Assembly: GCF_901709675.1 (NCBI RefSeq)
Contig: NC_051090.1
Span: forward strand, 4,394,342-4,458,341
Direction: 5' to 3'
From: Syngnathus acus
Lineage: Eukaryota > Chordata > Actinopteri > Syngnathiformes > Syngnathidae
Length of the DNA stretch: 64,000 nucleotides
The translations under genes and the position numbers were made by a program. Below are positions 15,116 through 46,537 of the stretch, one piece after another (position 1 is the first letter of the stretch; every line of letters starts with the position of its first letter). The notes beneath the pieces are model-generated. The model was not told where the DNA came from. It was given only the letters and a program-made list of their open reading frames with translations, and searched no databases.

Positions 15116-17419
15116 TACTAAGATTTTTCCCGTCCTGTCAAAAAGGACGATGACTCAGCTTGAGCGGCGCATTACTACGCCCTGAACAACACAAACAACT
15201 GGGTGTGGATGCTCATCAGCCAACTGGAGTGTTCCCAAAGTCCTTAGATGAATTTTTCAAGCTGCCATAGTCGCTCCTCAGACACTGATTGGAAGTTGGA
15301 GTCTCTTCAAAGTGTCCACTGTGCAGCTTTTTGGGCTTTTTGCCCTCACCATCATTCATGTGAATAACTGGACTGTTTGAAATTAGGGCACTGTCAAATG
15401 TATTTTCAATGAGCAATGCTTGTGTACTACTGCTTGTGTACTACTTTTACTCGTACTTTGTCAACACGTCTCCCACGCATACCCAGTAAATGATCTGCAA
15501 CCCAGGCAAAGGATTTCACCCTCTTCATGTGGCTGCCTGAGCATCTGGCAAGTCTTCAAGGCGAAAAACAATCAACCTGGAACCACAAAAGCACACCAGT
15601 CCAAGAGAAGAGAATAAGTGAACGGTGCTTTGAAATGAAAACTACCTTTTCTACTTTTGGTTAGGTGCTTTCCTTTAGAACAATGTTGATTTAACCTAAT
15701 CATACACAAAATACATCATTAAAAATGTGGTTGATTGAATGCTTCATTACGTTTACTGTGATAGACTGTGACAATAAACTCAGAAATATAAGGTGACTGT
15801 AATATAAGAGGATACAAATAGTTCCACATTTTGATTAGCAGCAACAACTCTGTTGGAAATTTTCATACACGCTCCCAAAATATGGAAATAAATGTTTGCA
15901 TGAATTCTGTTCAGCATTAAAATTCCCTGGGCTGCAATAAAGGTACGAGCCAAGCTTTAATTTGCTTTTACGACTATAACTGCTGAGCTATTCTAGTCAA
16001 CATAGCCCCTCGAGGCTTCATGTGTGCCTGTGTGTTGGGGGAAGAGTCCATGTGGCTCACATCTTCATAGCAACACACATACATTTCATCAATATGCTCC
16101 TTATTAAACGAGAAAAAAGTCAGCGCCACATTCAACTGTATGCGTGCTTGGCTGGTACTTTAGCGACGTCGTGTGGCGCTTGTGTGCAATTACAGTATGC
16201 TGCCGTAAATGGGCTCCTTGGGATGTAAAGTGTCGCAAATCAACGAGCGTAATTAAAAGTACCTCGTTAGCAACTAAATGTGGTTTGTCGCGTATCAACA
16301 AAAGCAACTTTCCTCCCATTTTTGCAGGTAAATGAATCATAAATCAGTAAACGCTTTATTGGACATTTTTGGAGTTATTTAATGACGTTTCCCGTATATA
16401 TACTTACGTTACCAATCTGAACTACATACTACTTTTTACTAGCAACTAGCAACAATTACAGGTTGGGGCGAAAATGTTAAGTAACAAAATACATTTAAAT
16501 GTAATCTCGTAAATTAAAATTAATGTTTCAAAAGTCTGCTATGATTTCCAAACTGGGTATAGCTTTGTGTGTGTGGTAATCTGATGGAGGTCTTAAAGGC
16601 GACAGTAAGTTGTGTCCTTCCTTCCTTATAAGTCAATTTAACAAGTTTGGCACCCAAGCTAATCAAGTAGTGGCCTGTGTATATTTCTTCTTTTTTTTTT
16701 AAATTAAATCTGTGAATTCGTTTGTCTATATGAGATGAGTGACAGCACCTGCTGAGTGCTGTTGGATGCACTTTCACTTAGCAAAAATTAAATTTGGTTG
16801 GTGTGTCAATTTGCCATTTTGGTGTAAAGCGACCATCTTGTTTTCATTTTCATATTTTCCAGGTGTTCAAATGGGCGGCGCAATATTGCAAATGGTGCCA
16901 ACCATACAAAAAAACAAAAACAAAGCCAAAGCACACCTTGAGTGAATTCTTTTTTATAATTAGTTATGACTTTGTTCTGGATTCCTTGTATTGTGTTTGG
17001 GCACAGCTTTGACGCTCAAGGCCAGACCGAGGCGTGTCATTCTTTTGTTTCGTTGCATGGAAATAAAAGTTCATCCCACCCTTTGTGACGAATCTGGTTC
17101 CGGAGAAAAAAAAAAAAAAAGAATTAAATTATGAATAAACATCATTGAAATGAAGTGTCTTATCACGTGGAGCGTAGAGAACAACATTAAGGCGCCTCCA
17201 CTGGAATTCCTGAGGACCCTCATTCACATGGCCGTGGGCGTGTATGCGTCTGTTTCATGTGGGCATGCATGTGTGTGTGTCACTGGGGGTATTTATTTGT
17301 ATTTGCCTGTGTGTGTGCGTCAATGTGTGTGTGTACGCATTGCTGCTGATGTGGGTCATTACCCCCTTCTTTTCCCCAAGGGGCCATGCAATGAGAAAGG
17401 GGAGGGGGCGGATGCTGCA

Positions 17420-17423
<4 letters not shown>

Positions 17424-17454
<31 letters not shown>
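17424..17454. repeat. (TG)n microsatellite
   Basis: Uninterrupted TG run. Confidence 0.9.
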
Positions 17455-17456
<2 letters not shown>

Positions 17457-17985
17457 TAGCGGCTCACATAAGGGTGGGGTTGAGGTTGTGTCCCCGAGGA
17501 TCTGAGACCAATAAATCACTGTGCCGTCTCTGCTCTGACACCCAGCTTGTCTGATGAGGGACAGCGATGGTGGGAGTGGGGATGAATGGGGGGAGGTGTA
17601 GATTAGTGAGGGGGAGGGGCGGGGAGGGGGCTCCTAACAGCGCTCTGGCCTTGTCTTCCTGCCATTCTTGACCCTATCTTGGGCACTGGGGAAATGCAGC
17701 AGCGGCGTACTAGCTATGGAGTCCACTTACTCACCGTTGGCGGCCATCTTACGTTGCCACTCGCCACGCAAGCCAACTTGAATACAAGAATGACAGTGTG
17801 TGTATATTGTATACATATCACCAAAGTTATCCAATATTGTTCATTTTTTCCTCTGTGCTTCTTTGTCAGGCTTTTATGTGGCATGCAAAGTATTCGAGCA
17901 AATTCGAGAGACCGTTCGAGAAGATTCTACGATGCGAACCGCGAGACTCAACCACCCAACCGGTAATTAAATCCAATTTCTTTTT

Positions 17986-18040
17986 GCGCACGTCGGCCTC
18001 ACTGTTCTGAGGTTCTGGGTTTGAATCTCGGCTCTGTTCT
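17986..18040 (+). mobile_element. tRNA-derived SINE fragment (head)
   Basis: The block 'GTTCTGAGGTTCTGGGTTTG' followed by AATCTCGGCTCTG is the pol III B-box segment typical of teleost tRNA-derived SINEs. The tail is missing or unrecognisable. Confidence 0.55.
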
Positions 18041-19678
18041 TCCTGCTTAGAACTTGTACAAACATATATGCAGCGGAACCTCCATTGAGGATGTGACATG
18101 TAATTTGATGGATGAGGGTTGAACAAATTGTTTTGCTTCATGTTTGCTGCACTAAAACGTAAAAATCAACATGCAGCTTATATCCGCATCTGCAAGGGTT
18201 AAATTACTCACCTATCTAGTGAAACTCATTTGAGTCAGTCTCACCATGACACCTCCATGTTTATTGTTCATACCATACTGATGAAGTCATCTGCGGAGGT
18301 CGGCAGTGGGAATCAAACTGGCCTCGTTCAAAGCCCTCCCCTTGTGCGCCCCGCATTCCTCCGCTTCAAGTTGTGATTATAAAGGTATGTAGGGCTCTCC
18401 TCCTCCTCCTCCTTCTCCCTTCCATTGTTTTGACCAGTATGCGGCTGAACATGTGTTTACTCACACTCGGCATACGTGCGCCGCAAAAGACCCTCGTGCT
18501 TTTACGATCTCGCACGGGACCGCTAAAACCAAAACTGTCCTTTGCCATTGTTGGCTCGACTTTGAAGAAGAGAACCTATTTAACCGCTGGAGCCCGGCCA
18601 ACACATACACACACACACCTTCATCCAACCTGCCAATAGCAATATACAGTGTGTGTCCTTCACTTATCTTTTGCTATCATCTATATTATTTTTGCCCTCT
18701 CCCCCTTTTCAAAACTCTCACCCACTACCGCCCATTCTTCCTGTGCACCCCGCTGCTCACACACCACACGAAGCCACTTCCCATGCGTCACATTTCTCCT
18801 CTTTGACTTTATTCTAATAAATGTGATGCAGCAATTGGGGATGCTGTGCATTAAAATTCAGCAGGGGAGTAAAAAAAAAAAAAGGCAATAAAATGTGTCC
18901 TTTTTACCAATTTTTTTTCTTCCACAATCACCTTCCTCTTCCATTCCCTCACACACTTTTTTTTTTCATCGCTGATGTGCACTAAACCCCCCCACTGACT
19001 CGTCTTTCTCAGCATCCCCCCTGCTGTCCTTCATCCTTTATTCTCTTCCTCCTCCCTCTCCCCCCTTCACCCCCCCCCCCCCCCACACTCTCACACGCAT
19101 AGTTGTAGCCACACACACAAACACATGCACACACATCTATATTTTCCAACTCCACCTCTGGCAGGTTGTGATTTCCACTGTCAGAAATTGCTTTTTCAAT
19201 ATCTCTCTCTCTAATTATGAGCCCCGCTAAAGGGGTCTTGCCACCAGAATACCAATTTTCTACAATTTATTTCCTTCTTGGCTGAAATAATTCTCGTGTT
19301 CCAGTCTGCAACAATGAAGACATCACGATTGGTGTGTGTGCGTGTATGTGCGCGTGTGTTTGCTACATTATCACCAGTGGGCCCTTCCAATCCTTCCCTT
19401 GAGGTGGTGATTAGCAAAACACAAGAAAAGGGGGTGGTGATGTTGTTGATGATGATGCACATCTTTCAGTCTTATCTCCACGCCAAAAATGGACAAAATT
19501 GTAAGATGTTCAACAAAGCAGCGTCAAGCTTGTGGCGAGAAAAGCGGAAAACCGCCGAATCTCAATATACAAGCAGCCACACCGCCAAGCACCGCCCCCT
19601 CGCCGCCAACAAGGAGGTTAACTCCAGCGCACCCCCTCCTTCTTTTCCTCTTTGATTGACGTGCGGAACCTCTGCGCT

Positions 19679-19840
19679 CCAATCAGCGACGGGACAGCCT
19701 GTTCCCCACGTGGGCTTGCCCGACGCCGATTGGCTCATTCTAGGAGCTCCGAGGCCGAACCCCACGTGGAGATTTTCATTCAATCACTACTGAGAACAAT
19801 TCCACGGAGCCTCGTTCCCCCCCCCTGCCCCGTTTAAATA
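19679..19840 (+). promoter_or_regulatory. CCAAT/E-box cluster, likely promoter of TLE paralog A
   Basis: Within 160 bases: CCAATCAG (19679-19686), palindromic CCCACGTGGG (19705-19714, E-box 19707-19712), an inverted CCAAT (ATTGG, 19729-19733), a second CACGTG (19763-19768) and a TATA-like TTTAAATA (19833-19840). It lies 780-940 bases upstream of the ATG. NF-Y and USF/Myc-type bHLH-ZIP proteins bind such sites; use here is inferred. Confidence 0.5.
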
Positions 19841-20039
19841 AACGTGTTTTTTAATTACGCAGACTCATCTGAATCGCATTTATGTAAACCCAATTAAGTA
19901 AAAAGTTCGCCCTTTTGGTGTGAAATAGCGACACGAAAAGCACGCGTATCCTCGACGTAATATTTACAACAAACTATGGAAGCGTGTTAGCGTGTGTGGG
20001 GGTGTATTCACCCCCCCTTGAAGAACTCATATGTTGTGT

Positions 20040-20619
20040 CCCATTGAGGATGAGAGAGAGAGAGGGGGTAGAGAGAGAGAGCGAGAGGGTGAGGGAGTGG
20101 GAGTGTTGTGTGAAAGGAGTGCAGGCCAACGAGGGAGACAAAAGAGGCTGCGGCTGCATTCAATGTGCTGCTGTTGTGTTGTGTTGTGTGTCCGTCTGCG
20201 AGCCGCTCCTCCTCTTCGCCAAGAAAGAGAAAGAGCGAGAAAGAGAGAGAGAGAGCGAGCGAGGGAGAGCGAGGCCACCCGATATCGCACAAGCTGCCGG
20301 ACCTATCATCAAGTTTTCGGAGACTTGAGTGGAGAGGGACCCCGCGTGGAAGGCTTCCAAGCAGGACCTTGCTCCTCCTGCCCCGGCCCTCACGCGTCGA
20401 GAGCGGCGCGGCGGCGCACCGAGAGAGCCGCGGTAGGCAGAACAAAGGAAAAGTGAGGAATGAGAGAGCCCTAAGAACAGCTTCTGTGCCAAATGTCCCA
20501 CTAAAAAAAAGAAGAAGAAGAAAGATCCCCTCCTCGTAATCCTCGACGCAGCTTTTCCGTCTCGCCGAGAGGGACAAGAAGGACAATAACCGTACGGAGA
20601 CGCACGTTTGGCGGGCAGA
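20040..20619 (+). other. Putative 5'UTR / GC-rich leader of TLE paralog A
   Basis: CpG-containing sequence with long purine (GAGA) tracts at about 20050-20095 and 20222-20272, leading into the ATG at 20620. The tracts create long spurious ORFs on both strands. The transcription start is not visible from sequence alone. Confidence 0.45.
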
Positions 20620-40526
<19,907 letters not shown>

Positions 40527-41059
40527 ATTAGGTCAACACTGCGCCTTTGGAAAACACTCAACTACTTTTTTTGGACCAGTAAAGACTCCAAACTGTTTTT
40601 TAGATGAGCGTGTGGGATTCTTCCAAAGATGTTTTTTTTTTTTTTTCTCCCTTCTTCTTCTTAACAAAATCAAACCTCTGTAGTGGACAAGACATTAGCA
40701 ACATAACATATTTTTTTAGCATCTTTGTTTTTTAAACCTTGTGGACCACAGGGAAACAGGACAAAAGGCATCATGTGAAGGCGCTTTGGAGTTCAGCCTG
40801 CTTCGGACCAGCCTGGTCCACTTGGGTGCGGTTATGGCTGCACTTTTCTCTTTTTTTTTTTTTTTTTTTTGCTTGGGCAGTAAACCTGATTGTATGATCT
40901 CCAAAAGACACAACCTGTGTCATCAAGAGTTGCTGTTTGGTGTGTTTTTTTGTTTGTTTTATTCTTAAGAAAACATGACTCAGCAGTTTTTCCAGAGTAA
41001 CTTTTGCTGCTTCATGTTCAAGGTTACTTATTGTGTTAGCTGGCTTCTAAATGGATGTA

Positions 41060-41065
41060 AATAAA
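41060..41065 (+). terminator. Polyadenylation signal AATAAA of TLE paralog A
   Basis: Canonical signal 534 bases after the TGA stop. The 3'UTR between contains T-rich runs (40631-40648, 40852-40870). Confidence 0.7.
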
Positions 41066-41142
41066 GTTCTCTAAAGGCAACTGTGTTAAACTGTGTTTAA
41101 GGTAAGTGAGGTTTCTGCTGAGGGCAGCAAAGTGGAGGTGGA

Positions 41143-42951
41143 TGAATAGGTAGGTAGGTAGGTATGAATGAATGTTTGTATGTATGCATGTATGAATGTT
41201 TGTATGTATGAATGTAGAATGTATGTGTGAATGTTTGTATGTGTGAATGTTTATATGTATGAAATGTTTGTATGTATGTTTATGTATGAATGTTTGTATG
41301 CATAAATGATTGTATGTATCAATGTTTGTATGTGTGAATGTTTGTATGTGTGAATGTTTGTATCTATGAATGATTGTATGTATGTATCAATGTTTGTATG
41401 TATGAAATGTATGTATGAATGTTTGTATGCATGAATGATTGTATGTACTATGTATCAATGTATGTATGAATGATTGTATGTATGAATGTTTGTATGTATG
41501 ATTGTTTGTCTGTATGATTGTATGTATGAATGTTTGTATGTATGATTGTTTGTCTGTATGATTGTATGTATGAATGTTTGTCTGTGTGAATGTTTGTATG
41601 TGTGAATGTATGTATGAATGTTTGTATGTATGAATGTAGAATGTTTGTATGTGTGAATGTTTGTGTGTGAATCTATGTGTATATGTGAATGTTTATGTGT
41701 GAATGTTTGTATGAATATTTGTATGTATAAATGTTTGTATGTATAAATGTTTGTATACATGAATGATTGTATCTATGTATGAAGGATTGTATGTATGTAT
41801 AAATGTTTGTATGTATGAATGTTTGTAGAATGTTTGTATGTATGAATGTAGAATGTATGTGTGAATGTTTGTATGTATAAATGTTTGTATACATGAATGA
41901 TTGTATCTATGTATCAATGTTTGTATGTATGAATGTTTGTATGTATGAATGATTGTATGTATAAATGTTTGTATACGTGAATGATTGTATCTATGTATCA
42001 ATGTTTGTATGTATGAATGTTTGTATGTATGAATGTTTGTATGTATGAATGATTGTATGTATGAATGTATGTATGTATGAATGTTTGTATGTATGAATGT
42101 TTGTATGTATGTATGAATGTTTGTATGTACGTATGTATGAATGTTTATATGTATGAAATGTTTGTATGTTTGTATGTATGAATGTTTGTATGCATGAATG
42201 ATTGTATTTATGTATCAATGTTTGTTTGTGTGAATGTTTGTATGTGTGTATGTATGAATGTTTGTATGCATGACTGATTGTGTTTATGTATCAATGTTTG
42301 TTTGTGTGAATGTTTGTATGTGTGTGTGTATGTGTGAATGTATGTGTGAATGTTTGTATGTGTGAATGTTTGTATGTATGTTTGTATGTATGAATGTTTG
42401 TATGCATGAATGATTGTATGTATGTATCAATATTTTTATGTATGAATGATTGTATGAATGATTGTATGTATGAATGTTTGTATGTATGAATGTTTGTAGA
42501 ATGTATGTGTGAATGTGTGAATGTTTGTATGTGTGAATGTTTGTATGTGTGAATGTTTGTATGTGTGAATGTTTGTATGTGTGAATGTTTGTATGTGTGA
42601 ATGTATGTGTGAATGTTTGTATGTGTGAATGTTTGTATGTGTGAATGTTTGTATGTGTGAATGTTTGTATGTGTGAATGTTTGTATGTGTGAATGTTTGT
42701 ACGTGTGAATGTTTGTATGTATGTTTGTATGAATGTTTGTATGCATGAATGTTTGTATGTATGAATGTTTGTAGAATGTATGTGTGAATGTATGTATGTG
42801 TGTATGTGTGAATGTTTGTATGTGTGAATGTATGTGTGAATGTTTGTATGTGTGAATGTATGTGTGAATGTTTGTACGTGTGTATGTATGATAGTCTGTG
42901 TGTATGTATGTATGTGTGTATGCATGTATGTACGTATGTGTGAATGTTTAT
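41143..42951. repeat. Degenerate (TGNN)n minisatellite, about 1.8 kb
   Basis: Tandem array whose dominant period is 16 bases (TGTATGTGTGAATGTT and variants TGTATGTATGAATGTT), built on TG every four bases. It makes long spurious minus-strand frames of repeated IHTYKHS. Confidence 0.92.
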
Positions 42952-43271
42952 TATTATTTTAATAATCATTAAAACCTGTTAAAACTTGTCTGGTGTTTTA
43001 TTCCTTGTTTTTATTTCTGATATTTGGTTAACTGCTTTATATGACACTTATATTAGTTCTTAAATAACGTGTATGCATAAATACGCCTAAATATTGTTAT
43101 CCAATACATCTACTGCAATTTCACATTAGATTGCTGGTTTGAAATGTACTTTTATTATTATTTTAATAAACATTAAAACCTGTTGAAACTTGTTTGGTGT
43201 CTTATTCCTTGTTTTTATTTTTTTCGGCATGAAACCAAAAATCTGACATTTGGTTAACTGCTTTATATGAC
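42949..43271. repeat. Direct duplication between minisatellite and satellite
   Basis: Two copies, 42949-43045 and 43151-43271, share blocks such as CATTAAAACCTGTT, TTATTCCTTGTTTTTATTT and TTTGGTTAACTGCTTTATAT. The second copy has about 25 extra bases in the middle. Confidence 0.75.
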
Positions 43272-43486
43272 AATATGTATATGTGTTTTACGTTGTGTAA
43301 TATGTGTTGGTGTCCCCCAAAATAAAGAGCAAGTAGTCAAATACACATTCTTGACACGCACAAAAAATGCATAAAGTTATTAGGTACACCTGAAAATGGT
43401 AGTGTACCTAATGGAGTGTCCGTGTGACGTCACAGATCAACCAGCCAATCAGGAGGTGGGGGTGAGGGCGGGTGTGGCACCTTTCA

Positions 43487-45874
43487 CTTAAACCAGGGGT
43501 GTCGACCTCCAGTCCTCAAGGGGCTGCGTTCTATGTTTTTCAAGTTACCCTCGTTAAACACACCTGCGTGAAAAGATTTAGCTCATTTTCACGTTCTCAG
43601 GAGCTAAAACTTTTCACGCAGGTGCACTTAACGAGGGGAATCACATGGACACCCCATTAGGTACACCGCCATTTTCAAGTGTACCTAATAACAGGCCACT
43701 TTATTAGGGAAATATCATGGTCAAAGGTCACAGGTGTCAAGCTTTAGTCCTCGGGGCCGCGTTCCAATATGTTTTCGAGGTTACCCTCGTTAAACACACC
43801 TGCGTGAAAAGATTTAGCTCATTTTCACGTTCTCAGGAGCTAAAACTTTTCACGCAGGTGCGCTTAACGAGGGAATCACATGGACACCCCATTAGGTACA
43901 CCGCCATTTTCAAGTGTACCTAATAACAGGCCACTTTATTAGGGAAATATCATGGTCAAAGGTCACAGGTGTCAAGCTTTAGTCCTCGGGGCCGCGTTCC
44001 AATATGTTTTCGAGGTTACCCTCGTTAAACACACCTGCGTGAAAAGATTTAGCTCATTTTCACGTTCTCAGGAGCTAAAACTTTTCACGCAGGTGCGCTT
44101 AACGAGGGAATCACATGGACACCCCATTAGGTACACCGCCATTTTCAAGTGTACCTAATAACAGGCCACTTTATTAGGGAAATATCATGGTCAAAGGTCA
44201 CAGGTGTCAAGCTTTAGTCCTCGGGGCCGCGTTCCAATATGTTTTCCAAGTTACCCTCGTTAAACACACCTGCGTGAAAAGATTTAGCTCATTTTCACGT
44301 TCTCAGGAGCTAAAACTTTTCACGCAGGTGCGCTTAACGAGGGAATCACATGGACACTCCATTAGGTACACCGCCATTTTCAAGTGTACCTAATAACAGG
44401 CCACTTTATTAGGGAAATATCATGGTCAAAGGTCACAGGTGTCAAGCTTTAGTCCTCGGGGCCGCGTTCCAATATGTTTTCCAAGTTACCCTCGTTAAAC
44501 ACACCTGCGTGAAAAGATTTAGCTCATTTTCACGTTCTCAGGAGCTAAAACTTTTCACGCAGGTGCGCTTAACGAGGGGATCACTTGGACACTCCATTAG
44601 GTACACCGCCATTTTCAAGTGTGCCTAATAACAGGCCACTTTATTAGGGAAATATCATGGTCAAAGGTCACAGGTGTCAAGCTTTAGTCCTCGGGGCCGC
44701 GTTCCAATATGTTTTCGAGGTTACCCTCGTTAAACACACCTGCGTGAAAAGATTTAGCTCATTTTCACGTTCTCAGGAGCTAAAACTTTTCACGCAGGTG
44801 CGCTTAACGAGGGAATCACATGGACACTTCATTAGGTACACCGCCATTTTCAAGTGTACCTAATAACAGGCCACTTTATTAGGGAAATATCATGGTCAAA
44901 GGTCACAGGTGTCAAGCTTTAGTCCTCGGGGCCGCGTTCCAATATGTTTCCCAAGTTACCCTCGTTAAACACACCTGCGTGAAAAGATTTAGCTCATTTT
45001 CACGTTCTCAGGAGCTAAAACTTTTCACGCAGGTGCGCTTAACGAGGGGATCACTTGGACACTCCATTAGGTACACCGCCATTTTCAAGTGTGCCTAATA
45101 ACAGGCCACTTTATTAGGGAAATATCATGGTCAAAGGTCACAGGTGTCAAGCTTTAGTCCTCGGGGCCGCGTTCCAATATGTTTCCCAAGTTACCCTCGT
45201 TAAACACACCTGCGTGAAAAGATTTAGCTCATTTTCACGTTCTCAGGAGCTAAAACTTTTCACGCAGGTGCACTTAATGAGGGAATCACATGGACACTCC
45301 ATTAGGTACACCGCCATTTTCAAGTGTACCTAATAACAGGTCATTTTATTAGGGAAATATCATGGTCAAAGGTCACAGGTGTCAAGCTTTAGTCCTCGGG
45401 GCCGCGTTCCAATATGTTTTCGAGGTTACCCTCGTTAAACACACCTGCGTGAAAAGATTTAGCTCATTTTCACGTTCTCAGGAGCTAAAACTTTTCACGC
45501 AGGTGCACTTAACGAGGGAATCACATGGACACTCCATTAGGTACACCGCCATTTTCAAGTGTACCTAATAACAGGCCATTTTATTAGGGAAATATCATGG
45601 TCAAAGGTCACAGGTGTCAAGCTTTAGTCCTCGGGGCCGCGTTCCAATATGTTTTCGAGGTTACCCTCGTTAAACACACCTGCGTGAAAAGATTTAGCTC
45701 ATTTTCACGTTCTCAGGAGCTAAAACTTTTCACGCAGGTGCACTTAACGAGGGAATCACATGGACACTTCATTTTTAAGTGTACCTAATAACAGGCCACT
45801 TTATTCGGGAAATATCTTGGTCAAAGGTGTCAAGCTCTAGTTCTTGGGGCCGCATTCCAACATGTTTTCCAAGA
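43487..45874. repeat. 235-bp satellite array with an internal palindrome (about ten units)
   Basis: A recurring ATGGTCAAAGGTCACAGG landmark falls at 43717, 43952, 44187, 44422, 44657, 44892, 45127, 45362 and 45597, exactly 235 bases apart, flanked by partial units. Each unit carries a stem with arms of about 37 bases (in the first full unit, 43784-43873, 34 of 37 paired, 16-base loop). Each also has a smaller inverted pair, TAGGTACAC...GTGTACCTA. The unit edges resemble a teleost hAT-like MITE (CAGGGGTGTCGACCTCCAG in the first partial copy), suggesting amplification of a MITE. The repeated 68-codon frame is a by-product. Confidence 0.93.
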
Positions 45875-45920
45875 TTCTAAAGATTCAGTTCACTTAAAAG
45901 AACTGGAATGCACATCACTA

Positions 45921-46492
45921 ATGTATGAATGTATGTGTGAATGTTTGTATGTGTGAATGTTTGTATGTCTGTATGTTTGTATGTGTGAATGTTTGTATCT
46001 ATGAATGTTTGTATGTGTGAATGTTTGTATGTATATATGGATGTTTTTTGTATGTTTGAATGTTTGTATGTATGTATGTATGAATGTTTGTACGTATGAA
46101 TGTTTGTGTGTATGTATGAATGTATGTACAAATGTATGCATGTATGAATGGATGCATGTATGAATGTATGTGTAAATGTTTGTATGTATGTTTGTATGTG
46201 TGAATGAATGAATGTATGAATGAATGTATGCATGTATGTATGCTTGTATGAATTAATGTATGAATGGTTGTATGTATGAATGTTTGTATGTATGAATGTT
46301 TGTTTGTATGTATGAATGTTTGTTTGTATGCATGAATGTTTGTATGAATGAATGCATGTATGCATGAATGCATGTATGCATGAATGCATGAATGTATGTA
46401 TGTATGAATGCGTGTATGCATTAATGTATGCATGAATGAATGTATGTGTATGTGTGTGTATCTGTTTGTGTGTGTGTGTGTCTGTCTGTGCA
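45921..46492. repeat. Second block of (TGNN)n minisatellite
   Basis: Same TGTATGAATGTT-type units as 41143-42951 but more degenerate, with TGCATGAATG variants. It ends in TG-rich sequence at about 46480. Confidence 0.9.
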
Positions 46493-46537
46493 GGGTACAG
46501 TGTGTTTGAAAAAAAAAAAGCAAAGACATGAACATTG

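Larger units (their letters stand above)
15116..19600. other. plpp2-tle intergenic region
   Basis: About 4.5 kb with no convincing gene. It holds a TG microsatellite (17424-17454), a C homopolymer near 19070-19084 and a SINE head fragment near 17986-18040. Short ORFs here are simple-sequence or chance frames. Confidence 0.5.

Noticed and set aside
15420-15617. Small frame with a signal-peptide-like hydrophobic start
   Set aside because: It opens with TTG rather than ATG, and its first codons come from a local duplication of a TTGTGTACTACT-type block.
42284-42969. Long minus-strand ORFs (up to 213 codons) rich in His, Thr, Ile and Tyr
   Set aside because: They are translations of the 16-base TGNN minisatellite; every frame stays open because the repeat lacks stops.
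43717-45788. Series of identical 68-codon ORFs starting MVKGHRCQ
   Set aside because: One per 235-bp satellite unit, in palindromic non-coding repeat. The unit length is not a multiple of three and no continuous protein is formed.
43487-45874. Regularly spaced repeats considered as a CRISPR array
   Set aside because: Units are directly tandem at 235 bp with no unique spacers, in a vertebrate genome.
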